A DNA stretch of 64,000 nucleotides from the NCBI GenBank assembly GCA_902728285.1, contig CACVBU010001021.1, positions 1-64,000 on the forward strand, given 5' to 3'. Of the stretch, positions 35,381 to 46,599 are shown piece by piece. The translations under genes were made by a program, and so were the position numbers. The DNA is from Clytia hemisphaerica (lineage: Eukaryota; Cnidaria; Hydrozoa; Leptothecata; Clytiidae). Position 1 is the first letter of the stretch, and each line of letters opens with the position of its first letter. The notes beneath the pieces were generated by a model. It did not search any database, was not told the DNA's origin, and was given only the letters and a program-made list of their open reading frames with translations.

Positions 35381-37006
35381 ATATTTTTCATTTAACCAAC
35401 AACAAGCAATTATTTTATTTTTTGACAATATATTTCAATCTATTGATCATCTTCAGGTCTAAAATTCAATAAAAACAAGATTATAAAAATATCCGATAAA
35501 AAATAAATATGTAATAAAATTGTTGCTACTAAGGAAAATCCCATGTGACAACAAACAATAAAAGAATAAAAAACTACAATTAAAACTTGGCTACTAATGT
35601 ACGGCTTCTATACTCGTCTTTTGTGTTGAGGCTTTAATTGATTAATAAAAAGTGCCTCTAGTGTCATTAAATGGCTTGCCGAACGAGAACTACCTTTCAA
35701 AATGGCTACGTCATCCATTGTTAATGAGTGCTGACATGACGTCATGTGAATGGTAACGGGTGCGTTTTTCCTACCGTGCTCCTTAATTCGGGTGATAAGA
35801 TGTCGCCGTGTTTGGCCGACATAGCACGAATTACATCGTCGACAGGTAATTTTATAAACTACACCACTTCTTAAGGATTTTTCCACGGAGGACTTCAATG
35901 ATGGTAGCACTGTTTTTAACTTTTTCAAAGTAAATATCACACGACAAGGGGCTTTCAACTTTCCAATTCCTCAGATAATTTTCCCCTGTATTCAACAAAA
36001 AACATTTTCGGGTCATCTTCTTCATCTTCATTTTCTTCAACCACTGGAGGTTCTTCTTTTTCAAACAATTTGTTTAAAGTATCTCGTATGATAGAATCAA
36101 CTAGCGGTTCAGGATATTGATTTCTGTTATGGATTACTTTAGCACGCTCTAAACCCTCATGGAATGTTTTGTAAGAGCTACATGCTCTGAAAATACGATG
36201 AATTATTCCAATAACAACAGATTTTTTATACTTTAATGGAGCAAGGGCGTGAAAATTCATTAGTAAACCAGTATCTGTGTCTTTTGTATACCAAGACGAC
36301 TCTAACTTATTCTCTGAGCGGGTAATCTTCATATCAAGAAATGGGATTGTACCGCAGTTTGTTTCCCTTTCTACGGTAAACTTCAGCGACGGATGTAGCA
36401 AATTTATCTCTTCAAGTTTCTGGTCGATAGCATTCTTATTTATGTCTCGTAGTATATCGTCCAAATATCGAGTGTAAAGAACCGCATCATTACTTATTGC
36501 TGTGTCAAAGGTACTCATCCAAGCGTTGGCCAACATTGGGGCTGGTGGACTACCCATTGCTAACCCATCAATTTGTCTAAATAGACCATCATTTGTTGAC
36601 ATTATAACATTCTTGTTACAAACATTTAGCAGTTTCGTAAACGTGTTCTTATTAATAGGTGTTTTTTTAGCGTACCGTCGTAGAGCAAATTTGCGCAAAC
36701 TTCAATGGCTTCGTCGACTGGAACATTCGTATACAATTAGACAACATCAAAACTGATTATCTCTTTGTCATCTTCCAGGACAATATCAGCTAACTGGTCA
36801 GCAATTTCTTTTGTAGATGAGTTGATTTTGCATTTTGGAACAGCAGATAACCAGTCAGCCATTTGTTTTGCAATGTTGAAGTAGGGTGATCCTGGCATAG
36901 ATAAAACTGGTCGAATTGGTATACCGTTCTTATGTATTTTTGCCAGTCCGTATAATCGTGGAGGTTGACTTCCTATCGGATTTAGTTATTACGTTTATTT
37001 ATTACG
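35381..37006 (-). mobile_element. 5'-truncated Penelope-like element, 13-bp TSD
   Basis: The 1626-bp insertion is flanked by a perfect 13-bp direct repeat TCATTCTTACGTT (35368-35380 and 37007-37019). In minus orientation it holds reverse transcriptase motifs followed by a GIY-YIG endonuclease domain, the order found in endonuclease-bearing Penelope-like elements. The 5' part of the RT is missing. Near the 3' end (35433-35456, minus) CTGAAGA is followed by a weak hairpin and GAAA, resembling a decayed hammerhead core. Confidence 0.88.
35608..36980 (-). pseudogene. Penelope RT + GIY-YIG coding remnant, disrupted
   Basis: Read on the minus strand from 36980. Early RT motifs are visible (RLYGLAKIHKNGIPIRP, SMPGSP near 36890), then SFDVV followed by an in-frame TAA where a serine codon is usual (about 36738), then LYTNVPV. 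A frameshift near 36660 leads into the intact stretch with GLAMGSPPAPMLAN and the catalytic YLDDIL (usually YVDDIL). A stop at 35955 ends this frame. The GIY-YIG domain (VVYKITC, CYVGQTRRHL) continues in another frame to 35608, so at least one more frameshift separates the domains. The element is inactive. Confidence 0.85.
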
Positions 37007-37698
37007 TCATTCTTACGTTGTTTGCCCTTTAACCCGTTAAGTGACACTGGAATTATATGAGATCGGCAACATCTTTACCACAACTATAAAGAAAGTATCT
37101 GTTGAAGAATGTTATCGAGTTTCTGTTCAAAATCAAGAGGATTGAAAAGACTGATTTGTCTGAAAGATTTCAAGGTTTTTATGATTTTGTTAAAGAAAAC
37201 GTCTTAGGGCTATTTTATGCATTTTAAGGGAGTTAAGGATTCAACCTTTCTCCTATTGTCGACAGATTTCCTTGAAATCTTCGAAAACTAGCAAAGATCA
37301 ACTAAAAACCCTAAAAACCCTTAAAAGTTTGTAGTAAAAAACCCTTGATACTCTGGAAAATTAATCAAAAATGACGCTTGAAACCCTTAAATTTGTTGAA
37401 AAAGAAGTGCTTGCCACCATGAAAGTGATTTCCCAGGAATGACAAAATAGCAGAAAATCCTTTATTGTATTTTTAACAATAAAAAAGGGGGCAACTCAAA
37501 GTAACTCAAAGTTGGGGGTTACTTTAAAATTCTAAAAGTTTTGGGGGTACCAAAATGATTGGGAGTACCTGAACCCTGGAGGACCCCATGAAAAAGCATT
37601 CAGACCTCTGACGCTACTAAACTCTATTATAATTCTTCATTAACTCCATTTATTGATCATTCTAGAATGATATATTTTCTCGAATAATTCTTCTTTAT

Positions 37699-37974
37699 CC
37701 CTTTCCGTGCCCACGCCCACGAGGAAAAAAATGGCAAAAAACATTGACAAAGATTTTCGAGGCGATGCAGTTGTTTTCGGCGGGAGAAAATGAAAACAAT
37801 ATTTTTGAGCAGCCGATTTGTCATCACCATTTGTCAGATATACTGAACATGAGTTATAAATGTTTGCCAAAGTTTTTTTTGTGTGGCTCCTCAATTGATT
37901 CTAAAAAATATTATTTTGCAAAAGGGTTGTCGTTTTCGCAATGTCAAATATACTTGACATGGGCACGGAAAGGG
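37699..37974. mobile_element. 276-bp MITE, CCCTTTCCGTGCCCA ends
   Basis: CCCTTTCCGTGCCCA at 37699 is matched exactly by TGGGCACGGAAAGGG ending at 37974. A clear target duplication is not visible. It is non-coding. Confidence 0.75.
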
Positions 37975-38117
37975 TCATGGCGCTAATGTTCAAAATAAGT
38001 CTTTCATACATGCAGTCTCTAGTTCTACATTTCTTTTAACTTCAAGTGACCATTTGCCAGTGTTTTTACTTTCCCTTCTCCATCTTATAATAATCCATTC
38101 CTACACCCCTTTCTCAT

Positions 38118-38385
38118 AGACCCAGAGCATGGTTGGATCCCGTCCCACTGGAAAAATTGGTCATATATCGTACCCAGTGGAAAATTATATTTAAATTTTT
38201 ATCTCTGCTGAAAATGTTCAAATAAAGAAATCACCACTGCAAAGGTCCATCCCCTCTTTATTTTTAACTTGAAAACAATGGAATTCAAATCTCGGCCTTA
38301 AATATATTAATATCAATCCCCATTGAGTTTCAGTCCGTTTTTCTTACCCCCACTGGCTGAAAAAATCATACCGGGCCTGTGTAAG
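38118..38385 (-). mobile_element. GGGGAT/CACCGGGTCTGTGA-family copy, inverted
   Basis: CATAGACCCAGAGC on the left and CATACCGGGCCTGTGTAAG on the right are diverged versions of the family termini. The interior has the complement of the CCAGTGGGGAT unit (CCCACTGG, CCCAGTGG, CCCATTG). Confidence 0.5.
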
Positions 38386-38393
38386 CGGGGATA

Positions 38394-38532
38394 TTGGGCC
38401 ATTCCCTTTTATATCCAAACAGAGGGGTGGACGAACACGAACATTTCCAGGAGGTAATCAAAGAAGAATTTCCAGGGGGTATAAAATTTTTTTGGTTCGC
38501 CGACCCTCTGTATGGAAATTTTATGGAACAGC
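38394..38532. mobile_element. 139-bp palindromic MITE
   Basis: TGGGCCATTCCCTTTTATAT...CAAACAGAGGG pairs with CCCTCTGTATGG...GGAACAGCCCA. There is no internal open frame of interest. Confidence 0.6.
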
Positions 38533-38679
38533 CCATTCTTTATTCCACTATTTTAGAGACGAATCCAAGTAACCCTGTCAAACAATCAGATGACCAAGAC
38601 CAAAGGACTAATGAGCAAAGAGTGTGTCATAAAAGTCATTTATACCATACCGTGGGGGGGGAGGTCCAATAAAGTTTCC

Positions 38680-39820
38680 AATTTTGACGTACACATTTAT
38701 CTCAAAGCTTAAAATTCTGTCGGATAGAGTGCGACATGTAAACTGTATTTACAGTATTCCTTACTTATGGCATTATGGAGGTAACATTGACCAAAATTGC
38801 TTCAATCTAGTTCAAGTAATACTGGTCTTTTACACGTTTTTCTTTATAAGGAACCTTAACTTGGTTTCGAGCCTGGAGTTCCTTATTTTTCCAGAGAGTT
38901 TCAGCCTGAAAGTTCCTTATCGAGTTTATTTATTTGATTTATTCATGATTTGCTGAGTACAACATTCTTTATAAGATAATTTCTGTAAATTTTCTCTTTT
39001 TGACATATTGAACGTCGTTTCAGCAATATTTTATCATCTTTTTGTAATTGTTAGTAATTTCAAGTTTAACTCTTACTTTTCCTTAACTTGATTTCTTGTT
39101 CTCAACCTGAGCACTTCCCTAACAATTCTTTATTTTTTGGGCGCTTTTCAGCCTCAAGCTCCTTATAAACGTGTTCCTTATATAAAAAAAATGTGTATTT
39201 ATATGTATCTTCTCAGAAGGCTTTGATAAAATTGCGACCCGTTGTCGCTGAGTGAACACCTTATTTATGTTAATTTACCAACATAATTTCGCTATACTGT
39301 GGTGAAAATAAAACTTCGTATATGGTTTCAAATCAAAGCAACCAAAATGGTACGCAGCTGAAATAATCTTCGAATTTATTTCGAAATTATATGTTTGCTT
39401 AACAAATGTATCAAATTTCGGCTCTGATAAATTATAAGCCCTTTAAATTTTTGATAAGGCCTCTTCTCATTTTCCCAATTTTTAGTGACGCTCGAACGAA
39501 TTCATTTGTGCAGCTTTTATTCAAAATTTTCCGTATTTGGTCAGGCCGTTAAGAAAATTTGAATTTCCTTGTTATGTTAAATAGGTATGTTTTTCCGCTT
39601 GGTGAAATTCATTTTAAGTTTGGTGTCTTGGAAGACTATTCGAAATCTCAAAATTTACAAGTGTAACTTATAAAGATACAGCCAACTGTCGACTCTTAAT
39701 GATTTGAACACTAGGGGGCAGTTAGTGAAGTTGATAGATGAGAATTCGTTTTATATTGCGGATTCATTCAGGGAAAATATTCAAAGTTTCTTTTAAGCTT
39801 TTAAAGAGCAAAGTAATACA
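38680..39820. other. Intergenic, diffuse repeat fragments
   Basis: Contains TTTATAAGGAACCTTAAC, AGTTCCTTAT and TTCCTTATATAAAAAAAATG blocks of the GTTCTTA repeat family but no gene that I can support. Confidence 0.4.
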
Positions 39821-39823
39821 CGT

Positions 39824-40012
39824 ATTTCCTATTAGCAGATTCATGTAGAAAAGTCAAAAAAAACGTCGAGTAAAGCTCTGATTGGCTAAATATTGAACAC
39901 ATAAATCATGTTTGTTTTTTTCAAAATGTCCAAAGTATAAGGTAAGCTTCATTATGTCTCTCAGGCATGTCATTTTTCGTGACTTTTTTATATGAATCTA
40001 CTAATAGGAAAT
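39824..40012. mobile_element. 189-bp MITE, ATTTCCTATTAG ends
   Basis: ATTTCCTATTAGCAGATTCA...AAAAGTCA pairs with TGACTTTTTTATATGAATCT...CTAATAGGAAAT. It is non-coding. Confidence 0.7.
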
Positions 40013-41180
40013 CTGTGCATTAAAATTTAAGGAAACTAAGTGGCGAGTTATTGATGCTCTAGCCTGGGAATCCATGCTATGATTTCTTCTTTGATAAACT
40101 GATGGCGAAATGTATAGCATGGTATGGGTTGAGAGTTTGAATTTCTCAGATCCTAATAATTTTTCAGACTACTCTAAATCGACAAAATCATGCAAAATGA
40201 AGAGCACTTAAAATTGGTAAAATTTGGAAAATATTCGATTCTCGATTTTATAAAATGTATCCCTAAGTTCGGTTAAAACTGCTTGAAAAGAGGAAAAAAT
40301 TGTAGTTTGTTGTCATTTTTTTCCAAACTGAGGCTGGGTGTGTTCTTACGATGTTCTTAATTTTTCGACGAATTTCAGCCTAAATGTTCTTATAAACTGG
40401 GTTCTGATAAAAAAACGTGTAGTTTTAACTGTAGCCTATTAGAGAGAACCACCTTACAATTGAAATCATCAGAACATTGATAAGGAAAAACGAAAACAAA
40501 AAAAAAAACTTTTTGCCGTGTGAATTTTGCGGTGATAGATTACAAAACGAACTAGCAGGGGGTAGGGAAATTATAAAGAAAACATTGATGAGAAAGAGAT
40601 TTATTTTTGTGTGTGTATTTTTAGATTGGAGTTTGTTTGTAGGTTTCATCTATAAATATATTTTAAAGTTAAGGTTATTTCACTATTTGGAGATATTGAA
40701 ATCTGAGATTTATTGGCCTTCAAGAAATGAAATTTTCATTTAATTTTATTAACCTTTGTTGACGAATCAATATCGGAATATTTACCCATTTTAGAGTCGA
40801 CGAGAAAATGTAATAATCAGATGTTTTAGATATTTGCCTTGCAGATGCCTTCAATAGTCCTCTATTTGTAATGTGTGTTTTTCCTACTCTCAAGCGTCCC
40901 CTCCGCCAATTAATTTCTCGAAAATTTTCCACCCAGGACAATCTTATTTCCCCCCCCCCCCGCTTAAAGTTTTTTTGAAAGTTTCCTCTTCTGCCCTAAA
41001 TGCTGCTGTAATAGCCTCCTTTTTCTCAACGTAAGAGTCGTAGTATCTATTTTATTTTATTTTATTTTAATAGATTTCAAAGTGTGATATCTCAACTTAT
41101 AAAAATGATTAGCCAAATTTTTTAAAGGTTTTGCTTAGCACCATGGTATAGGAAGCTTCTTATTTAAAAAATATTGTTTA
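40013..41180. promoter_or_regulatory. Upstream region of GPCR 2
   Basis: No coding exon is supported. A GTTCTTA-family fragment lies at 40337-40425 and a C-run at about 40955. An acceptor-like TCTCATTTAG at about 41192-41201 suggests a 5'-UTR intron just before the GPCR 2 start. Confidence 0.35.
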
Positions 41181-41223
41181 TTATTTGTTTGTCTCATTTA
41201 GAATCTTTACAAACGGAAATAGG

Positions 41224-42300
41224 ATGTCGAATCCAGAAACAATTGCTTCAGTCACCATTTTGTCGTTGTTAATGCTAGCATCGTTACTTGGCAACGGATT
41301 AACAATCATCGCAACATTAACCAATCAAAAGCTTCGTTCAATCACTGGTTTATTAATATGTAACCTGGCTGTTTCCGATTTGCTCATCTCCGGAATCAAT
41401 TTACCAATTCGGATCTGCCAATATTTCGGAATAAACTGGTCGGCAGGTGGTATATCAGAATGTCGAGTCAGCGTCGCCATGACATTATTCCTTTTCACTG
41501 CCTCCAACACAAATTTACTATTGATTACTGCAGATCGATATCTCGGTGTAACCAAGCCCATAAAATATCGTCAAAAAATGAACATTAAAATTCTACGTGT
41601 AGTTATAGCCATAGGTTGGTTCTACTCGTTCATTATTTCAGTATTTCCGTATTTCATTGTTGGTGGAAAAACAGATGCAAATGATTCTGTAGCGGTGTGT
41701 ACATTCCAAACTGTCTTTACACCGGCTTACATTCTGTTCATTGAATTTGGGACTTTCTTTGTACCCTTTTTCGTCATGGTGGGTATGTACATCAAGATAA
41801 TTCACAAGCTGGTAGCTCCAACTAGAATTGGCATAGGTTCTGATAATACCAATCGAAACAGTGTTGCCAGATGCACTCATAAAGAACATCGTCGAAAATC
41901 AGTTGGAGGTAAAACCATGACTTACAGACAAGAAAAGAAACTAGCTAAAGGCGTTTTTGTGATATTGAGTGTTTATTCTATCTCTTTAATACCAATTGTT
42001 ATTATGGAGATAATAGATGTCATTAACCAATCACCAATCATACCTTTGATTGCAATTAAAATCGCAATCACTATAGTTTATTTAAATGCTGCTGTCAATA
42101 CACCAATTTACGCATTGAGTAGTGAGAAGCATAGAGAAGCTTTCGCTAAATTGTTACGAATCAGAGCTATAGATCGGGAGAGAAGAAGAACAGAAGCTAA
42201 GCTATCATCAAATATTGGATTGTCTTTAGCTAGTAATGGTTCAGCAGCACCACCAGTTCAAAGAATTGAAGTCAAAGAACAGTCGAATGATCTGGTTTGA
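41224..42300 (+). CDS. Rhodopsin-family GPCR 2 (paralogue of GPCR 1)
   Basis: A single coding exon of 358 aa; the ATG at 41224 is chosen because MSNPETIASVTILS aligns with the start of GPCR 1 and an acceptor lies just upstream. Motifs: GN (23-24), NLAVSD (47-52), DRY (104-106), disulfide cysteines C80 and C159, and NTPIY (292-296), where threonine replaces the proline of NPxxY. TM6 again lacks CWxP. The third intracellular loop is basic (HKEHRRKS). The last residues SNDLV could be a class III PDZ ligand (D-x-hydrophobic). The receptor is divergent in orientation from GPCR 1, with repeats between them. A likely poly(A) signal AATAAA occurs at about 43128. Confidence 0.92.
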   Translation: MSNPETIASVTILSLLMLASLLGNGLTIIATLTNQKLRSITGLLICNLAVSDLLISGINLPIRICQYFGINWSAGGISECRVSVAMTLFLFTASNTNLLLITADRYLGVTKPIKYRQKMNIKILRVVIAIGWFYSFIISVFPYFIVGGKTDANDSVAVCTFQTVFTPAYILFIEFGTFFVPFFVMVGMYIKIIHKLVAPTRIGIGSDNTNRNSVARCTHKEHRRKSVGGKTMTYRQEKKLAKGVFVILSVYSISLIPIVIMEIIDVINQSPIIPLIAIKIAITIVYLNAAVNTPIYALSSEKHREAFAKLLRIRAIDRERRRTEAKLSSNIGLSLASNGSAAPPVQRIEVKEQSNDLV

Positions 42301-42462
42301 GTTTTTTCCATTTTCACTACGGTCGAATGTGAATGGAATATCTCAACTTTTTATTTTTTTTACCTATTTTTTATATATATCGAGATTTAACATTGATTTT
42401 ATTACTTTACACTACTTACACATTTTTATTGTTAACCGACAGTAAACTGATATAGTTTAAGT

Positions 42463-42647
42463 CAGGGCCCACGCGTCGCCGGGGTTTTAGGGTTTCTGGG
42501 CAAAATCAGTCTGAAATAACGTCATTCCAAGGCATTACAGGGTCAAAATCGAAATTTTCTCCCGTCAGCGGTGCCCCCCCCCTCAGCGCAAACCTTTGTC
42601 AGTATATTTTTGGCCTCTCCAATTTCTAGATCATGGCGTGGGCCCTG
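42463..42647. mobile_element. 185-bp MITE, CAGGGCCCACGC ends
   Basis: CAGGGCCCACGC and GCGTGGGCCCTG are exact inverted ends. TAAGT flanks both sides (42458-42462, 42648-42652). CAGGG ends recall hAT elements, but only 5 bp of flank match. It lies in the presumed GPCR 2 3' UTR. Confidence 0.75.
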
Positions 42648-43306
42648 TAAGTGTTTGGTCTAATTTTTGAGATCATTCCTTTGGAAATAGTATAAGAACG
42701 CTATTTTTGATGAGTAACAATTTTCTATAGTAGAAATTCTCCCTTTCTACAACCTTAGCCCACCTGCTGTGCTTCGCTTTGATTGAAATACGAAACTTAT
42801 CAATTTTCTCCTAAGGTGCAAAAAAGTTTTAGGCCGTAATTTGTTATTGATACTTTGATAAATTTCAAACTAAGAATATTTATTTAGCTACTGATTTAGC
42901 ATATGATAACAAATTATGCAAAGTTTAGCAATAATTGATAGAAAGGCAAAGTGTCTTTTGTGTATTTCTAATTATTCCTCTATATTTTAAGCTTATTTCC
43001 AGGTAGACTCTAAATTCAAGATATTATCAAAACTGCTGAGTAAAGCCACCCTGAAATGAATGAAAATCTATTATTTATGAAAATCCTTTGAATGTTTTTA
43101 ATATAATTTCAATGAATTTTATGTTGTAATAAATTATTTATAAATGTCAAATCAGAATGACTTTTTATTCCAAATTTTACATATCAATCATAAATTTTCA
43201 TTTGATTTTTGAAAACAACATATATCATATCGTACAGGTATAGTCTTCGTAAACATAGGAATTTTCAGTGTAGGACTAAATTTTAATCATTCCTTCCAAT
43301 TTTTCC

Positions 43307-44501
43307 ATGCATCGTTTTGGAATGTCCTATCGTGAAAATGAAATCTGGTTTCAACAATGTGATTCAACAATAGATACACTGTTAAACTTGTCATCATTGT
43401 CCATAGTAAGCATATCATCAACGAAATGCTTATGCCCAAGAGGTGCCAAACTCACTGGTTGGATGACATGTGAATCTAAAGGCTGCAATACAAATCAAAC
43501 TCAACCATCAAATATTAACAGAAAACGTAGAAACAGTAAAAGTAGAAGACATTCGAGTAGCTCGGTACTAAGCTATCAAAAAGATTGCACCAACTGCCGT
43601 AGTTTAACAAAGAATTGTTCACCAAACTGTCTAAAACGCAAACCATTTGTACATTATAATGACACTGGTTCTTACATAAAGGTCTACAGAGATACAAACA
43701 GTACTGGCAAAAGATTGGACATGTCTGGTGATCATCTTGCAGACAAAGAATTATCACGTGATATCAACCAAGCCAATCAAATGAAGGAATCGCCAACTGA
43801 TACTGTCAGTCTTATCAACGAAATAAGGTGATTGACCGTGTTTTTTTCTCATATCCAGTATCAAGTGAGAACACTTTAAAGCGAGTGGAGGATAAAGTAG
43901 AGCTTAGAGCCACCAAGGGCTTCTACTTGTTTTAGTGCTAATAGGGTTTTAGTTGTATCTAACAAACGGCTATCGCGCTTGCCATTGTATTGTTTATTTC
44001 TAAAAAGAAGGGTAATCAATCAATTCTTTCTTTTCTTTGTTATTTCTTAATTATTTGGGGATAAATCATTTATCATCATTAGCAAATTTAAACTATATTA
44101 CACCCCCTTCTCACAGACCCGGTAGGATTTTTTCAGCCAGTGGGGATAAAAATAACTGGCTGAAACACGATGGGAATTGTTATTCCGATATTTTTAATGG
44201 CTTGGGATTTCAATTCTTTTGTAAGTCAGAAAATTCAGTGGGGATGGGAAAAAAGCATAGTATTTCGAAGTGAGGATTGGTTTGTTTGATTATTTTCAAT
44301 GGGGACAAAAATTGGAGGATAATTTTCCACCGGGACAATATTTTGGCGAAAAGAGGGTGAGAAGAGGGTGTTCTATTAAAGTCCACTTTCTTTCTTGTTT
44401 TTGTCTGTAGGTGCCAACTAACAAAGCTAGAAGAAAAAAGTGGACCTTCTCCTTCCCAAAACCACCTCAATCGAAACCAAATATCTTACGAAAACAAATG
44501 A
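43307..44501 (+). CDS. Unrecognised two-exon gene
   Basis: Exon 43307-43827 opens with ATG and gives 173 codons with no stop: an N-terminal part with CLCPRGAKLTGW, a Cys-rich stretch (residues about 40-110) and a basic Ser/Arg patch (NRKRRNSKSRRHSSSS), a possible nuclear localisation signal. It ends at AAG/GTGATT. The acceptor TTGTCTGTAG at 44410 joins in phase to a short exon ending at TGA 44499-44501 (203 aa in all). Reading the second exon in the other open frame (to 44680) would give a longer Ser/Thr-rich tail but does not match the phase. I recognise no family. The intron contains a GGGGAT-family repeat. Confidence 0.5.
44113..44345 (+). mobile_element. GGGGAT/CACCGGGTCTGTGA-family copy
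   Basis: Begins CTCACAGACCCGGTAGGAT and contains CCAGTGGGGAT, AGTGGGGATGGG and TCAATGGGGACA units; ends near CCACCGGGACAATATTTTGG. It sits in the intron of the unrecognised gene. Confidence 0.55.
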
Positions 44502-45185
44502 GCACCTCAGCAATACACTCTAAATATCGTCTACAAAATCTTCAAACAGAAGGAGAGACAACCATTCTGAAGCACCGACCCCACTCAACACCATCCATTA
44601 TGGTCGACACACACTCCTCCACTGGGTTCTTATCTTCGACCACACCCTTAATTATGATTGGAAAAAAGATTCATACATAGAAGAATTAGCGAAAGGGTAA
44701 GTGAAAATAATACTACAGGATCAGGTAGCCTTTTTTCTAACGAGACTTATACATGTAATGTGTTATGTACAAATTATGACAAAGGAAGCATCGGGGAGGC
44801 ACTCCGGCAAAATTGGGTACGGGGACATGCTGCTGGTCAGGGTCCCTTTTTTTGGGTTCTTAAGATATATGGCAGGGTCCCAAATTTACTAATTTTCAAG
44901 ATATGTATCTGACAGGGTTTTTTGGACAATTTTCGGAGTAGAAATTAGAAATTCTTTCAACTCTTCGTCAACATTAAATCATTTGTGATTTAGATTTTTA
45001 AATCTCTCTCATTTTTGCCACTTTCCAGGTTAGAATGGGAAAAAATAGATTTTTCTTTTTGACAGGGTCCCAAATTTACCAAACATTCATATCTGACAGG
45101 GTCCACTTTTCAAACTCCAGCGGCACGAAACGTACAGTGCCCACCCCGGGGGAAGCATGTTTAACTAGTTCCTAAAGAGTATTTT

Positions 45186-45540
45186 AAATCACTTAGCAAC
45201 TAGTTATTATACCGCAGATACCAGGGGGTACTAGGGTTGGCGAGTGAGGGGTATGTGCGGATGGGACCTCCAAAAACCGACCCTTAGAGAGACTTTAGTG
45301 AAAAATGTTCTTCGATTTTTGAAAAAAGTCTTACCCTTAGAGAGACTTATTTACACTTTTTTCTTTCAAAATCTAAAAAATTTCCTAAAAATCGTGATTT
45401 TTCCGACTCTTAGAGAGACTTTGAAAGGTGAAAAAGCCGACCCTTACAGTCCGCACATACCCAGCACCTATTTTTGCCTAATTACCCCTCCCCCCCCCCC
45501 CCCCCCGGCGCAGGTACAATATTTACAGAGATAAATACAA
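45186..45540. mobile_element. GACCCTTAGAGAGACT-repeat element
   Basis: Begins near GGGGGTACTAGGGTTGGCGA. The interior repeats CGACCCTTAGAGAGACTT or a close variant four times. Inverted GTGCGGATGGG/CCGCACATACCC pairs occur, and it ends in a run of more than 15 C. The relative at 47726 has the same plan with a diverged unit. Confidence 0.65.
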
Positions 45541-45733
45541 AGGTTTTATACATTCCAGGTGAATGGCTGTCAATCAGTCGACAAGAAGTTTCAAACGTTG
45601 ATAAATATTATGATGTTAAAGTTCAAAATTCATAAATGAATTCAAGTAAAGCAAGAGACCAAATTTCGTGCTGACAACCTCTAAAAAGTAAGACAAACTA
45701 TCCCCAGCGAAACGGGTTGCTCGTATTGTTTTA

Positions 45734-45931
45734 CCTTAAGAAAAGAATTTTTTATGCAATTTGGCGGAATTTATTTTGGCGAACGACCCATTTTTGTTCA
45801 ATAATTTAGCTGAAAAAAAAGAGGAAAAAAGGGGTTTTTAGGAGAAATAGAGACTAAATTGAAAGAAATTTAAATTTGGCGAATGGACTTAATAAATTTC
45901 TTTCCGCCAAAATTTCTTCCTACTTTAAGGG
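45734..45931. mobile_element. Diverged copy of the CCTTAAGGGAAC MITE
   Basis: TA-CCTTAAG on the left and CTTTAAGG-GTA on the right, with internal GGCGGAATTTATTTTGGCGA and TTTCCGCCAAAATTTC. Relative of 34221-34513. Confidence 0.55.
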
Positions 45932-46324
45932 TATAGACTTTTTACTATACTACCTGCAGTGGTTTAGTTGTAGAGGTCTTCTAAGATAAAAGACCTATTG
46001 AAAACCTCGTCAATCATTTGACCCTTTGAAATATCATTATTTAGCAGTCTAAGGGGGTACTGCCCTAATAAAATGGTCAAAACATGTTACTAATTATTTT
46101 ATCTTTTATTTCAATTTAGGCCGATTGGGATTTCAAGCACACGAATAAATAATTCCGTGTCCGTAATACACTATTCATCGATTCATCGGATGTCATAAAC
46201 CCGGCCATATACTCACCAACTGCTAATTATTTTCAGCGTCGAAGAATTTATGTGATTCTTGGATATTCCGATTATTCTTCTATCTAAAAAAAATACAAAA
46301 TGCTTGAAAACACTCCTGTCTTAG

Positions 46325-46595
46325 TGCCCCGGTGGAACCTTTTCCCTCAGTGGGGATGAAAATTTCTATCGAAATCCCAATGGGGATAGAAAATCAGCTC
46401 AGCGTTTCCAGCTCAAAAATTCCAGTGGGGATGGTTTTGGAGTCCAATTTTTTCCATTCAATTTTCAATGGGGATAGAATCATAGGGCAATTTCCCAGCG
46501 GGGTTGAAAATGTAGGGTATTTTTTCCACCGGGGACGATTTTTTGGCCTATTTTTCCACCGGGGTGGGGGGGTCCACCGGGTCTGTGACACAGGG
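46325..46595 (+). mobile_element. GGGGAT/CACCGGGTCTGTGA-family element, longest copy
   Basis: Begins GTGCCCCGGTGGAACC and ends CCACCGGGTCTGTGAC. Between them CCAGTGGGGAT or CAATGGGGAT recurs five to six times, followed by CCACCGGGGACG and CCACCGGGGTGG. Confidence 0.65.
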
Positions 46596-46599
46596 GTGT

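Larger units (their letters stand above)
35158..37428. repeat. Older repeat split by the Penelope insertion
   Basis: ATGGTGGCC near 35168 and its complement GCCACCATG near 37418 are inverted. AAACCCTTGA/AAACCCTTAA units recur on both sides (35190-35260 and 37300-37390). G-rich GGGGGTACC units lie further out (35020-35150 and 37495-37590). The Penelope-like element sits inside. Limits are approximate. Confidence 0.4.

Noticed and set aside
37640..37986. Open frames on both strands near 37.7 kb as genes
   Set aside because: They fall within a 276-bp MITE and have no splice or family support.
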